A stretch of 64,000 nucleotides of DNA from NCBI RefSeq assembly GCF_037975445.1, contig NZ_CP150254.1:4276001-4340000 (forward strand). Reading direction: 5' to 3'. Source of the DNA: Peribacillus sp. FSL P2-0133 (GTDB lineage: Bacteria > Bacillota > Bacilli > Bacillales > DSM-1321). The position numbers and the translations under genes are program-made. The notes under the pieces are model-generated. The model did no database searches, was not told the origin of the DNA, and worked only from the letters and a program-made list of their open reading frames with translations. Shown here in pieces: positions 9,091 through 17,183 of this stretch (position 1 is the stretch's first letter; every line of letters begins with the position of its first letter).

Positions 9091-9783
9091 CTAGAACGAT
9101 TGTTTATTGGAATCATCTGATAGCTTCGCTAATTTCCTCGACTTGAAATGCGGCTTTCCGCCTTTCCTATAACGAAGCAGTTTTATTCCAGTCACCATAG
9201 CTTGCCCGATTCTAAATTGTAATATGCAGGAAATCGACGTGTTTGCCTGCCATCTCTGAAAGTCGGGTGTAATGGAATAGGAGGGCATGATCCGGAAGTT
9301 GAAATAGGTTGTCAGCAACCCGATGATTGAACCTTTAAGTGCCCAGCATGCTCCAGTTAAAACACCGGTGTGTGCAGCGTTTTTAGTACCGACCATACTA
9401 TGCCAGGTGAATTTTTTGACTTGGACTTTCCCTGTGAATTGACGGACGATCCTATGAAATCCGATTATATGCTGAAGCATCTCCAGACTGTCTGCGAATC
9501 CGTCACGCAAATCTTCGGCTGTAATTTTTTTCTTTTCTTCCTTTTCGGTTTTTCCGGTCATTTCTTGCTCTTCCTTTACTACTATAGCCGTAGAGTCATC
9601 TTCCATTTTGATGACCGGAACCTTGAATGTATAGTGAAAAAGCCCATACCAAGCTGATAATTTAATATGTATTTGGTCATTCGTTTGGATACGTTTGTAG
9701 TCGATATACACTCTTACATTAGTGAAAACAACAATCAGCAGCACTAAAATGAGGATACCTATAATCAACAAAAGCCACTTCAT
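9091..9783 (-). CDS. ytfI: DUF2953 domain protein
   Basis: 230 aa. One N-terminal membrane helix (residues 3-22, LLLIIGILILVLLIVVF), then a Lys/Glu-rich linker, then the DUF2953 region (…VQVKKFTWHSMVGTKNAAHTG…). Likely membrane-anchored. Function unknown. Pairs with ytfJ here and in B. subtilis, which suggests a sporulation or spore-membrane link. Confidence 0.88.
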   Translation of the reverse strand: MKWLLLIIGILILVLLIVVFTNVRVYIDYKRIQTNDQIHIKLSAWYGLFHYTFKVPVIKMEDDSTAIVVKEEQEMTGKTEKEEKKKITAEDLRDGFADSLEMLQHIIGFHRIVRQFTGKVQVKKFTWHSMVGTKNAAHTGVLTGACWALKGSIIGLLTTYFNFRIMPSYSITPDFQRWQANTSISCILQFRIGQAMVTGIKLLRYRKGGKPHFKSRKLAKLSDDSNKQSF

Positions 9784-9882
9784 GCACCCACACCCCTTCA
9801 GCCTATCATTATCGGCATATGCAAAAAAAATAAACCTGCAAAAGCGAAAATCCCGCTCTTACAGATTTATGAATGGAAGAAA

Positions 9883-10422
9883 TCATCTTCTGATCAACAC
9901 AACGCCCGTGTCTGCAAAGACATCATGCAATGCCTGTTTCTTCGGTAAAAGCCCTGCCAAGAGATAGCCAATCCAAGTGACTTTTGAAATATAGCGGCCA
10001 ATCAGCTCCCTGAACAATATCGTACCCCATGAAATGGTTTTTTTCTCTTCCTTCAATGCCACGACTTTCAGTCCAAAAATCATCTTGCCAAGGGTTTGGT
10101 TCAAGAATTTGGTCATCAAAACAAAGTATAAGAAGAATACGACCCCCGTTAAGAAGCCCTCCGCGGAAAACCAGAGATCATCTGTCCCTTCATAAAACTT
10201 GAAGATCGGATGAATCAAAATCCGGTTCAAACTTCCGATAACCAATAGATCGGCTAGATAGGCCCAAAACCTCATCCAAAAACCTGCAAAATGCACTTTC
10301 TTGACTCCGTCATCATCCACGGTCTTATTGGCTGGTGTAAATTCCTGCTGAACGGGAACCTCTTGATCTGCCATTAGATTGGATGAAGCGATTTGTTCAT
10401 TGTTTTCATTTCGTTCCGTCAT
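9883..10422 (-). CDS. yteJ: RDD family membrane protein
   Basis: 179 aa. After a polar N-terminus, three hydrophobic segments (about 50-70, 85-110, 145-165) carry the RDD domain, with FAGFWMRFWAYLADLLVIG and the conserved TLGKMIFGLKVV stretch. Family function is poorly known; some members are ion transporters. Thirteen bases behind sppA, so co-transcribed with the protease. In B. subtilis YteJ inhibits SppA, which fits this pairing. Confidence 0.9.
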   Translation of the reverse strand: MTERNENNEQIASSNLMADQEVPVQQEFTPANKTVDDDGVKKVHFAGFWMRFWAYLADLLVIGSLNRILIHPIFKFYEGTDDLWFSAEGFLTGVVFFLYFVLMTKFLNQTLGKMIFGLKVVALKEEKKTISWGTILFRELIGRYISKVTWIGYLLAGLLPKKQALHDVFADTGVVLIRR

Positions 10423-10434
10423 CCTTCAGCCCCC

Positions 10435-11436
10435 CTATTCCGCATACAAATACATTAAGCGTGGAGAATTTGAAGAGGAAAGGATTTTTGTCAAGACTGC
10501 CGTTTCCACATCATTTCCCAACATTTTTTGCGCACCCATACTGAATAATGAACCAAAACCTGCCTCATCTGTATAACGGATAACTTGAGCATCCTTTTCA
10601 CCGATATCCGTTTTCATTGCGGCAATTACATCATCCAAATGGCCGAAATCATCGATTAGATGGTTTTCTTTAGCCTGACGCCCATCATAAATGCGTCCAT
10701 CGGCAATTTCCCTTACTTCCTTCTCTGTCATACCGCGTCCGTCTGCAATTACTTTTACAAATTGATCATAAGAATTATTAATCATATTTTGCAGTATTTC
10801 ACGTTCTTCCCCAGTCATCTCCCTGGTCGGGCTCATAATATCCTTGTGTGGTCCGCTTTTGATGGTTTCGAACTCGACACCATATTTCTTGGCCAGCTTC
10901 TCGTAATTATACCCATGCATGATGACGCCAAGTGAACCCGTCATCGTTTCTGGGCTAGCATATATCTTATCGGCTGGTGCAGAAATATAATATCCGCCGG
11001 AAGCCGCCATAGACCCCATGGAAACATAGACAGGTTTTTTCACTTTCTTGATATCAAGGATCTTGTCATAAATCTCTGCACTTTCGACGACACCGCCTCC
11101 TGGAGAATTGACCCGAAGGATGATTCCTTTGATATCATCATTTTCCTCTGCCATCTTCAGCTTATCCATGAAGGCACGGTGATTATATGTTGCTGAACTA
11201 AGTAATGAGGCTTCTCCTGTATCTTGAATCGTGCCCTCTACATCAAATACGGCAATAACATTTGAGTAATCATCGCCTTCTATGACTTCCTCGTAAAATG
11301 CACTTTCGGAAGCAAATAATTCATCAATGATATTTTCCGTATCCGCTGTAAATAGAGTCGTAACCGCCCCAACAGCAATAGAGACAAAAAATAAAACGGC
11401 TGCGATTCCAAGTGCCGCCCAACGCTTTCCATTCAT
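10435..11436 (-). CDS. sppA: Signal peptide peptidase A
   Basis: Membrane serine protease that degrades leftover signal peptides. 333 aa: an N-terminal membrane anchor (about 7-28), then the S49 domain. The Ser-Lys dyad is Ser146 (GSMAASGGYY) and Lys198 (SGPHKD), each one residue off the B. subtilis numbering. First gene of sppA-yteJ. Upstream it now faces the acid-sugar cassette instead of nadK2. Confidence 0.96.
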   Translation of the reverse strand: MNGKRWAALGIAAVLFFVSIAVGAVTTLFTADTENIIDELFASESAFYEEVIEGDDYSNVIAVFDVEGTIQDTGEASLLSSATYNHRAFMDKLKMAEENDDIKGIILRVNSPGGGVVESAEIYDKILDIKKVKKPVYVSMGSMAASGGYYISAPADKIYASPETMTGSLGVIMHGYNYEKLAKKYGVEFETIKSGPHKDIMSPTREMTGEEREILQNMINNSYDQFVKVIADGRGMTEKEVREIADGRIYDGRQAKENHLIDDFGHLDDVIAAMKTDIGEKDAQVIRYTDEAGFGSLFSMGAQKMLGNDVETAVLTKILSSSNSPRLMYLYAE

Positions 11437-11490
11437 CTGTTTTCCCCCTTAAATATATGTATCCTTCTTACCATACGAACTAATGATGAA

Positions 11491-11531
11491 AATGTTTCAT
11501 TCCATGATAAACTAAGACATATAAAATTGTA
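11491..11531 (+). repeat. Direct repeat, left copy, flanking the acid-sugar cassette
   Basis: 41 bases matching 17054-17094 at 37 positions, including a 19-base exact core around CATTCCATGATAAACT. Same orientation, 5563 bp apart; the four accessory genes lie between. The copy also carries a CATGATA box like a sigma-G -10. Confidence 0.8.
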
Positions 11532-11627
11532 GCAAATAATCCTCTAATTGGAAATGCATTGGTGCATTTTGTACAATTTGCATATACCTTTCTTTCCTAT
11601 TTATACAAAAGAGGGATGATGTTATAC

Positions 11628-11687
11628 ATGCAAATAAAAAAATTTCCTCAAGTTTCTAATTTTGAGCCGGAGCAGGCCATGCTTTAA
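11628..11687 (+). CDS. Candidate 19-aa small ORF
   Basis: ATG with GAGGGATG 8 bases upstream, followed by 19 codons (MQIKKFPQVSN…EQAML) and TAA. It lies about 110 bases after the CATGATA box of the left repeat, the same distance as nadK2 lies after the right repeat. The peptide is unknown to me and may be chance. Apart from this, the left repeat and the pdxA terminator, the 307-base sppA to pdxA gap shows nothing. Confidence 0.3.
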   Translation: MQIKKFPQVSNFEPEQAML

Positions 11688-11704
11688 ACGGAAAATCAGC
11701 CAAA

Positions 11705-11737
11705 CTAAAAAGCTGCCGGGATTCATCCCGGCAGCTT
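11705..11737 (-). terminator. Terminator of the acid-sugar operon
   Basis: AGCTGCCGGGA/TCCCGGCAGCT stem with a T run on the minus strand, just after the pdxA-like stop. Confidence 0.88.
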
Positions 11738-11743
11738 CTATAT

Positions 11744-12742
11744 TTATTGCTTTGGAGCTAATTCAATTGCTGACTGAATGGCCGCAAGCATGCTTTTTTC
11801 ATCAGCGATATTCTTCCCGGCAATATCAAATGCTGTCCCATGATCTACGGAAGTTCGGACTATGCCGCCCTTGAGCCCTACGGTAATATTGACTCCAGCC
11901 TCAATTCCCATGACCTTGATCGGGGCATGTCCCTGATCATGATAACAGGCAATGACAATATCAAAATCTCCACGGCCAGCCCTGAAGAACAATGTATCTG
12001 CAGGAAGCGGCCCGCTTACATTGATTCCCTCACCCTGTGCCCGTTCTATTCCAGGCATTAATTTCTCTTCTTCTTCACCATTTCCAAATAAGCCATTTTC
12101 CCCTGCATGGGGGTTTATACCACAAACAGCGATGCTTGGGTTTTGAAAGCCCGCCTTTGTCAGCGTTTCATGTGCAAGCTTAATCACTCTGTACGTCCGC
12201 TCAGGATTAATGCTTTCGATAGCTTCGATCAGCCCCATATGAGTCGTCAAATGGATGACCTTTAAATTGGGAGTGGTCAGCATCATCGAAAAGTCATCTG
12301 TACCTGTAAGATCAGCAAGAATCTCTGTATGGCCAGGGTACATATGACCACCTTTGTGGAGCGCTTCTTTATTCAAAGGGGCCGTACAGATTGAATGAAT
12401 TTTCTTCTCCTTTGCCAAGTCGATGGCCTTTGCCAAAAATTTAAAGGCGCCGTCTCCCGCTAGAGCAGAAACCTCTCCAAACGGAAGGTCCAAAGGCAGG
12501 ATGTCCAAATCCAGAACATCTATCGAACCGAACTCATACTTCGCCTCTGCAGGATCTTTAATGGCATGCACCATCCCCTCAAAGCCTACGATAGGCTTTA
12601 CCTTTTCTATTATTTTCGCATCTCCGATAATAAGCGGCCTGCACTGTTGATACACCTCAACGTGGGCCAATGCTTTTACGATAATTTCCGGGCCAATACC
12701 CGCCGCATCTCCCATAGTAATTCCGATAATGGGTCTCATCAA
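11744..12742 (-). CDS. PdxA2-type 4-phospho-acid-sugar dehydrogenase
   Basis: 332 aa PdxA family: NAD-dependent oxidation of a 4-phospho-3-hydroxy acid followed by decarboxylation. Visible: N-terminal GITMGDAAGIGPE, the metal-binding HTEILADLTG histidine, and YHDQGHAPIKVMG. It overlaps the DUF1537 kinase gene by 4 bases. In characterised pathways such PdxA2 proteins turn 4-phospho-D-threonate or D-erythronate into dihydroxyacetone phosphate and CO2; this pairing argues for that role rather than vitamin B6 synthesis. Which stereoisomer is used cannot be read from sequence. Confidence 0.88.
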   Translation of the reverse strand: MMRPIIGITMGDAAGIGPEIIVKALAHVEVYQQCRPLIIGDAKIIEKVKPIVGFEGMVHAIKDPAEAKYEFGSIDVLDLDILPLDLPFGEVSALAGDGAFKFLAKAIDLAKEKKIHSICTAPLNKEALHKGGHMYPGHTEILADLTGTDDFSMMLTTPNLKVIHLTTHMGLIEAIESINPERTYRVIKLAHETLTKAGFQNPSIAVCGINPHAGENGLFGNGEEEEKLMPGIERAQGEGINVSGPLPADTLFFRAGRGDFDIVIACYHDQGHAPIKVMGIEAGVNITVGLKGGIVRTSVDHGTAFDIAGKNIADEKSMLAAIQSAIELAPKQ

Positions 12743-14031
12743 GCATTCTCCCCTTTCAACTTATTCAACGCATGGATAAATACGTCCTCTGAACCAAATC
12801 CTCCAGCTTTCGTGACGACATAAATAGCGTCATTACCCAAGAATTTGGAGATAGGGACTCCTATTTCCAGTTCATCAAGCAATTCGAAACCTTTTACATC
12901 CCATAGATTGCATATTTGCTTGGCTGTATCGCCGCCGGTCATTGTCACACCTTTAAAATATTGTTTCTCTAACAGGACAGAACATACTGTGCCAATCGCT
13001 TTCACAATCTCGTTGCTGACCTGAGTATGAGTAAGGCCTTTAGATTCGCCCGTTTTCCAAGCCATTTCAATATCCGCTTTTTCTGCAGTGGAATAAATGA
13101 CGACATCCTGCCCTTCTGCTGCCATTTGGATGGCCTCATGATAGACTCTCCTGATTTCCTCTGTTCTTTCCCGGTCGTCCCCTACAGCTTTATGGGACTC
13201 GAATGATATTGCATGTACCTGTATCTGTTCCAACATTTTTTTCAATTGTTTCCGTGAATTCTTATTTACACTTCCGATCACCGTAAGGACCGGCGAGCTA
13301 GAATTAGGGATCGTCAATCGATTTACCTTTTGTGGAATGGAATAATGGTCAGGCAGGTAATTGGCGATTCCTGCCGATCCCGCCCAGGCCAATTCAAGAT
13401 CCATTTCCTTTGTATAATTCAATATGTCTTTCAAATGCTGCTCTTCGGTTGCATCGATGATGATATACGTTATCGAATCGTCTATAAACCCTTTTAACTT
13501 ATTGTTCACATGGTTTTTGCCTTTTTCCAAATCTCCCACTGTAATTGTACCAATTCGATGTGATGTCTGGGAACCAATCAACTCTGGCAGATATGATTGG
13601 GTCACAGGCGTTTTTGGATCCTTGGAAATCTCTGTTTCGCCAAGAGGGATGCCATTTAAATAATGGGTAGAATCCAGAATGGATCTTCCATTTTTGGGAT
13701 ACCCTGGAGCAATCATGACTAAATCCGGTTTTATAGCATCATACATGGCATCCATTTCAGCACCGATATTTCCGCGCATTGTCGAATCCAGCTTTTTGAA
13801 GATCGTTGAGAAGCCAGCCTGCTTTAAAAAACCTGCTGCTGCCTTGACTTTATCGTAAGCATCTTGCCTCTCCAGTGAGCGGCTGTCTGTATCAAATACG
13901 ACGGCATCATAATTTCGTACATTTTCTTCATCCAATCCAAATAGTACGGTCGTTTTAAGACCATGTCGAGCTAATTGGACCCCGCTATCATTGGCACCCG
14001 TTAAATCATCCGCTATGATCGCTAATTTCAT
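12739..14031 (-). CDS. Four-carbon acid sugar kinase (DUF1537, DtnK/DenK type)
   Basis: 430 aa from ATG 14031 (MKLAIIADDLTGANDSG), chosen because GGAGGGG lies 7 bases before it; an ATG at 14052 lies on or before that ribosome site. DUF1537 kinases phosphorylate four-carbon acid sugars such as D-threonate, D-erythronate or L-threonate. The N-terminal substrate domain opens with ADDLTGANDSG, and the C-terminal nucleotide domain has VTMTGGDTAKQIC (about 385). Coupled by 4 bases to the PdxA2-like gene, giving the kinase-dehydrogenase pair of the threonate/erythronate pathways. Confidence 0.9.
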   Translation of the reverse strand: MKLAIIADDLTGANDSGVQLARHGLKTTVLFGLDEENVRNYDAVVFDTDSRSLERQDAYDKVKAAAGFLKQAGFSTIFKKLDSTMRGNIGAEMDAMYDAIKPDLVMIAPGYPKNGRSILDSTHYLNGIPLGETEISKDPKTPVTQSYLPELIGSQTSHRIGTITVGDLEKGKNHVNNKLKGFIDDSITYIIIDATEEQHLKDILNYTKEMDLELAWAGSAGIANYLPDHYSIPQKVNRLTIPNSSSPVLTVIGSVNKNSRKQLKKMLEQIQVHAISFESHKAVGDDRERTEEIRRVYHEAIQMAAEGQDVVIYSTAEKADIEMAWKTGESKGLTHTQVSNEIVKAIGTVCSVLLEKQYFKGVTMTGGDTAKQICNLWDVKGFELLDELEIGVPISKFLGNDAIYVVTKAGGFGSEDVFIHALNKLKGENA

Positions 14032-14060
14032 TTTCAATCCCCTCCAAAACATGGGCTAGC

Positions 14061-15035
14061 CTAATTATTGTATTTAGCCACTCCACCCTTCTTATCCAAG
14101 TGCTTGGATAGGAAGCCGATGAATATCGGGAGAAGGATAGCTGTTGTCACGACACTTGCTGCAATTTGAACCGTAGCAAGCTCAGCATGGATTCCGAATG
14201 AGGCATTTGCTGCCACGATAGCTACCGGGGTCCCGACAGCATTACCCGCAGTGGAACCTTCGGAAGCACCGACAATAGGGTTCCATCCTATCCATTTAAA
14301 GATCAGATACCCTCCTCCACCAGTTAGGAGAACTGTAATCACACCAAGTAATACCCCACTTAATCCTCCTTGGATTATCGCTGTGAAATTAATCCCCATA
14401 CCTAATGAAAAGGCAAAGAACGGAACAAGCTTATCGCTTCCTTTAGAAAGGAAATCTTTCATCTCGGAATCTAAATTCCCCAATACCACCCCGACTAGCA
14501 GCGGAAGCAATACGGCAATGAACGAAGTTGGAGAGAACATGCCATCAGCGAAGCCCATTGTCCCGAAAATAGCAAGTGCTACCATTGTTAAGAATGGACC
14601 GTCACTTAAGGCGAGAAATGGGTAGGCGGCCTTGTCTTCTTCCTTCCCATACTGACCGGCTAATGCAATATAAAGCCCGCCATTGGAATTTGTCATGGCT
14701 GCAATAATTGCCAATGGTGCCATTCCTAAAAATAATCCGTTACTATCGGCCAGCCAGAATCCTAGTAGCCCGACCAGCGCTCCTAACACCCATTTATATG
14801 TTAAAAGTGTAACGCCCTTTTTTACCGAAGTTCCTGCTGTACGAAGATTGATTTGCGTTCCGGCAATTAATAGGAATAATGCTATCAAAGCACTTGAACT
14901 GTTCACGAACAGTGCTTCCGTAAAACCGCCAATCCTTAATAGACTAGGAAATAATGTATTGATAGTGGCTGCCAGCAATAGCGGAACAACCATCATCCCC
15001 CCTGGGATACGATCAAGCGTTGCTTTAATTCTCAT
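14061..15035 (-). CDS. 2-keto-3-deoxygluconate permease (KdgT) family transporter
   Basis: 324 aa, almost wholly hydrophobic with about ten membrane helices. Opens with MRIKATLDRIPGGMMVVPLLL, typical of KdgT, and has the GNAVGTPVAIVAANAS region near 265-280. Proton-coupled importers of this family take up acid sugars; here the likely cargo is the substrate of the downstream DUF1537 kinase. AAAGGGG lies before the ATG. First gene of the kdgT-like, kinase, pdxA operon. Confidence 0.88.
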   Translation of the reverse strand: MRIKATLDRIPGGMMVVPLLLAATINTLFPSLLRIGGFTEALFVNSSSALIALFLLIAGTQINLRTAGTSVKKGVTLLTYKWVLGALVGLLGFWLADSNGLFLGMAPLAIIAAMTNSNGGLYIALAGQYGKEEDKAAYPFLALSDGPFLTMVALAIFGTMGFADGMFSPTSFIAVLLPLLVGVVLGNLDSEMKDFLSKGSDKLVPFFAFSLGMGINFTAIIQGGLSGVLLGVITVLLTGGGGYLIFKWIGWNPIVGASEGSTAGNAVGTPVAIVAANASFGIHAELATVQIAASVVTTAILLPIFIGFLSKHLDKKGGVAKYNN

Positions 15036-15058
15036 AATAAAAACCCCTTTGTTTTATT

Positions 15059-15073
15059 ATTAAAGCGCTTACA
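15059..15073. promoter_or_regulatory. cre-like site (CcpA operator)
   Basis: Minus-strand TTGTAAGCGCTTTAA fits the catabolite-responsive element consensus WTGNAANCGNWNNCW with one mismatch. It begins at the predicted transcription start of the permease operon, a position where CcpA blocks transcription. ccpA is in this window. Confidence 0.65.
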
Positions 15074-15079
15074 AACTTT

Positions 15080-15108
15080 ATATTAGAATATGATGTTAAT
15101 AAAAGCAA
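15080..15108 (-). promoter_or_regulatory. Sigma-A-type promoter of the acid-sugar operon
   Basis: -35 TTGCTT (15103-15108), 17-base spacer, -10 TAATAT (15080-15085), read on the minus strand. The -35 overlaps the proximal AAGTGTTGC repeat. No sigma-54 -24/-12 (GG…GC) signature is seen. Confidence 0.6.
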
Positions 15109-15164
15109 CACTTATGAAAATATAAAACTATTTTTAATGAAAATAGTTTAAAAATGCAACACTT
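15105..15164 (-). promoter_or_regulatory. Candidate operator: two AAGTGTTGC repeats around a 10-bp palindrome
   Basis: AAGTGTTGC occurs on the minus strand at 15105-15113 and 15156-15164, 51 bp apart. Between them AAACTATTTT-N5-AAAATAGTTT (15125-15149) is a perfect inverted repeat. Such order next to the promoter suggests binding sites for the adjacent PrpR_N-type regulator. Confidence 0.5.
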
Positions 15165-15190
15165 TAATCAAAAAAAAAGCAAACTTAAAG

Positions 15191-16858
15191 TCATTCTTTA
15201 AGTTTGCGCCATAATGTTGCCCGGTTGATACCCAATCGTTCGGCAGTTTTCGTTTGATTATAATTTTCCTCTTTAAGAACTCGCTGAATGATATACTTTT
15301 CCATTTCTTTTAGCGTCGCTTTTTGTGAAACGAAGATATCAGTCGGAATGTTATTATCAGCTATTATTTTCTCGATCGTTTCCTTTCGTATCACATACTC
15401 TTGTTCATTCAAGGCTATTTGCTTAATTAATTGTTTTAAATCGTCAATGTTGTTAGGATACGAATACTCTTCCAGAAGTGCAAGGGCATCACTTTTTATA
15501 TTCATCGCCGTTGTTCCGTACTTCTGATGATAATAGGATAAGAAGAATTTCGTTAAGTTTCCTATATCGCTCTTACGTTGCGATAAATCCTGCATATGAA
15601 TCGTATTTATTGCAAAATTTCCAGCAATGGCTTCGTTGATTTGAACATTTGCTACAATGAATATCGATAGACTTTTTCTGCAGCAAGTGCTTAGAAATTC
15701 TCTTAATGGTTCATAATCCTGCAGACAATCGATATTCTTCATAGTTATGGTGCGGATATGCTCAAGAGGCAGCTTGTTAAGATCAGCTTCCTTGAATTCT
15801 TTGAAATCAATTGTAAGGAGATTTCCATTTTTTGTTTGTTCATTATGTATATGATTGACAAGAAACTCTTTACCCGTCCCTCGATTTCCTTTTAAGTGAA
15901 TGATTTCATGGTTCTTATAGAGTGCTGTTACATTTTTGATCAGAACGGTATCCAAGGCAATCGGTTCTGAGATAGAAGCTGCCTTGATCTGTACACCTTT
16001 TTGATCGAATCGTTTCATTGGACTGGCATCTAATACATAAACCCCATATGACGAGTACAAACCATCATGCCAAAAGCCGTCTACCTCTATACTGCTGCCA
16101 TCGTGTGAAAAACTGGTATGCAGCTGCTTACTTACGTTCACTTCTCCATTCATGCTTCTAAATTGATCATCGGTCAATGGATTGGAGTCAAAATCAGTTA
16201 AATGCTCATAGACGATTTGATTATCACTATTTAAAATGACGATATTTTGGACTTCTTTGACTAAAAGCCTTTCAAACATCCTATTGATGTCGCTTTTGTA
16301 TTGAAGATAGGTGATCATTTCCTTCGCATCATTGATTGCCCTTATGATTGATTCCTTTCCCGATTGAATGAGGAATCCTTTCATGCCATAAGAGATGGTT
16401 GTATTGATTGTAATCACATCACCAACGATCTGTTTATAACCCTCGTTTTTCAAAGTCAAAATGAGAGGAGCAACATCTTTTGACTCACGGACCGTATAAA
16501 CCTGTAAAGGAAGGTCCAATAAGTCGATTATCGATTGGGCACCTGATGTTATATTTGAAAATCCCACGATCGCCGTTTTATCTTTAAGCTCACTGGCTAA
16601 TGTCAGGGAACGAATCATATCATAACCGGAAAGGTGCATGTCGATCACTGGGATATTGACGGATTTCTTAATTAACTTGGCCGTTCCTCCCCTGCTGATT
16701 ATAGCATCCGCTCCGTTTTCCTCTTCCAATTTCGCAAGTTCCACACCCTTTTCCAAGTCTCCTATTGAATACCCTATTCCTAAATCTGGATAAAGAGGCA
16801 CGCACGCTTTAATTATTGGAATCATTGATTCATACGGGGCAATGATATGTACTTTCAT
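15191..16858 (-). CDS. PrpR_N-domain transcriptional regulator with degenerate AAA+ domain
   Basis: 555 aa from ATG 16858 (MKVHIIAPYESM), with AGTAGG 8 bases ahead. Order: PrpR_N ligand domain (about 1-185, SRGGTAKLIKK), PAS-like segment (about 195-285), AAA+-like domain (about 300-490) with Walker A GNRGTGKE (324-331) and a RKSDIGNL motif, and a Fis-type HTH (about 525-555, TKTAERLGINRATLWRKL). The Walker B position reads ITMKNIDCL without an Asp-Glu pair, and no GAFTGA loop exists, so it probably cannot remodel sigma-54 polymerase. Upstream of the acid-sugar operon in the same direction; most likely its local regulator. Confidence 0.85.
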   Translation of the reverse strand: MKVHIIAPYESMIPIIKACVPLYPDLGIGYSIGDLEKGVELAKLEEENGADAIISRGGTAKLIKKSVNIPVIDMHLSGYDMIRSLTLASELKDKTAIVGFSNITSGAQSIIDLLDLPLQVYTVRESKDVAPLILTLKNEGYKQIVGDVITINTTISYGMKGFLIQSGKESIIRAINDAKEMITYLQYKSDINRMFERLLVKEVQNIVILNSDNQIVYEHLTDFDSNPLTDDQFRSMNGEVNVSKQLHTSFSHDGSSIEVDGFWHDGLYSSYGVYVLDASPMKRFDQKGVQIKAASISEPIALDTVLIKNVTALYKNHEIIHLKGNRGTGKEFLVNHIHNEQTKNGNLLTIDFKEFKEADLNKLPLEHIRTITMKNIDCLQDYEPLREFLSTCCRKSLSIFIVANVQINEAIAGNFAINTIHMQDLSQRKSDIGNLTKFFLSYYHQKYGTTAMNIKSDALALLEEYSYPNNIDDLKQLIKQIALNEQEYVIRKETIEKIIADNNIPTDIFVSQKATLKEMEKYIIQRVLKEENYNQTKTAERLGINRATLWRKLKE

Positions 16859-17053
16859 ACACATAACCTACTTTCTTATATATCCGAACCCTATTCACCA
16901 TTTAATCATATACCCATTGTATGACAGGGATTGAAAGAGCCCTTATTGAGAATTAATTATACCATCATTCGCTTTTCACTTCCTAAAAGGAACTGCTTCG
17001 CTATCCAGTTAATCACTCTTTCTTCGATACTGCTTCCTCAAACGAATAACAAA

Positions 17054-17094
17054 AATGCTTCATTCCATGATAAACTATGTCATATAAAAGTGTA
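17054..17094 (+). repeat. Direct repeat, right copy
   Basis: Partner of 11491-11531 (37 of 41 identical). Here GAATA (17043-17047) and CATGATA lie 17 bases apart, a good match to a sigma-G promoter pointing into nadK2. The rest of the 325-base gap between the regulator and nadK2 shows no gene. Confidence 0.75.
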
Positions 17095-17183
17095 CGAAAT
17101 GTGCAGCTTCATTTTGTACTGGCGGCTTTCCCTTCTTGAAAGAAAAGAAAGCCCTTTCATCACCATACATACTAGGGGGGTAC

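Noticed and set aside
11744-12742. Pyridoxine biosynthesis PdxA
   Set aside because: Bacillus makes PLP by PdxS/PdxT, and the operon partner is a DUF1537 kinase; the PdxA2 catabolic role fits.
15105-15164. Sigma-54 promoter for the acid-sugar operon
   Set aside because: The GTGTTGC repeats lack the paired GG and GC dinucleotides at -24/-12, and the regulator lacks GAFTGA; a sigma-A promoter fits better.
11491-17094. Composite transposon explanation for the cassette
   Set aside because: No transposase, integrase or terminal inverted repeats are present; the flanking repeats are worn host promoter sequence.
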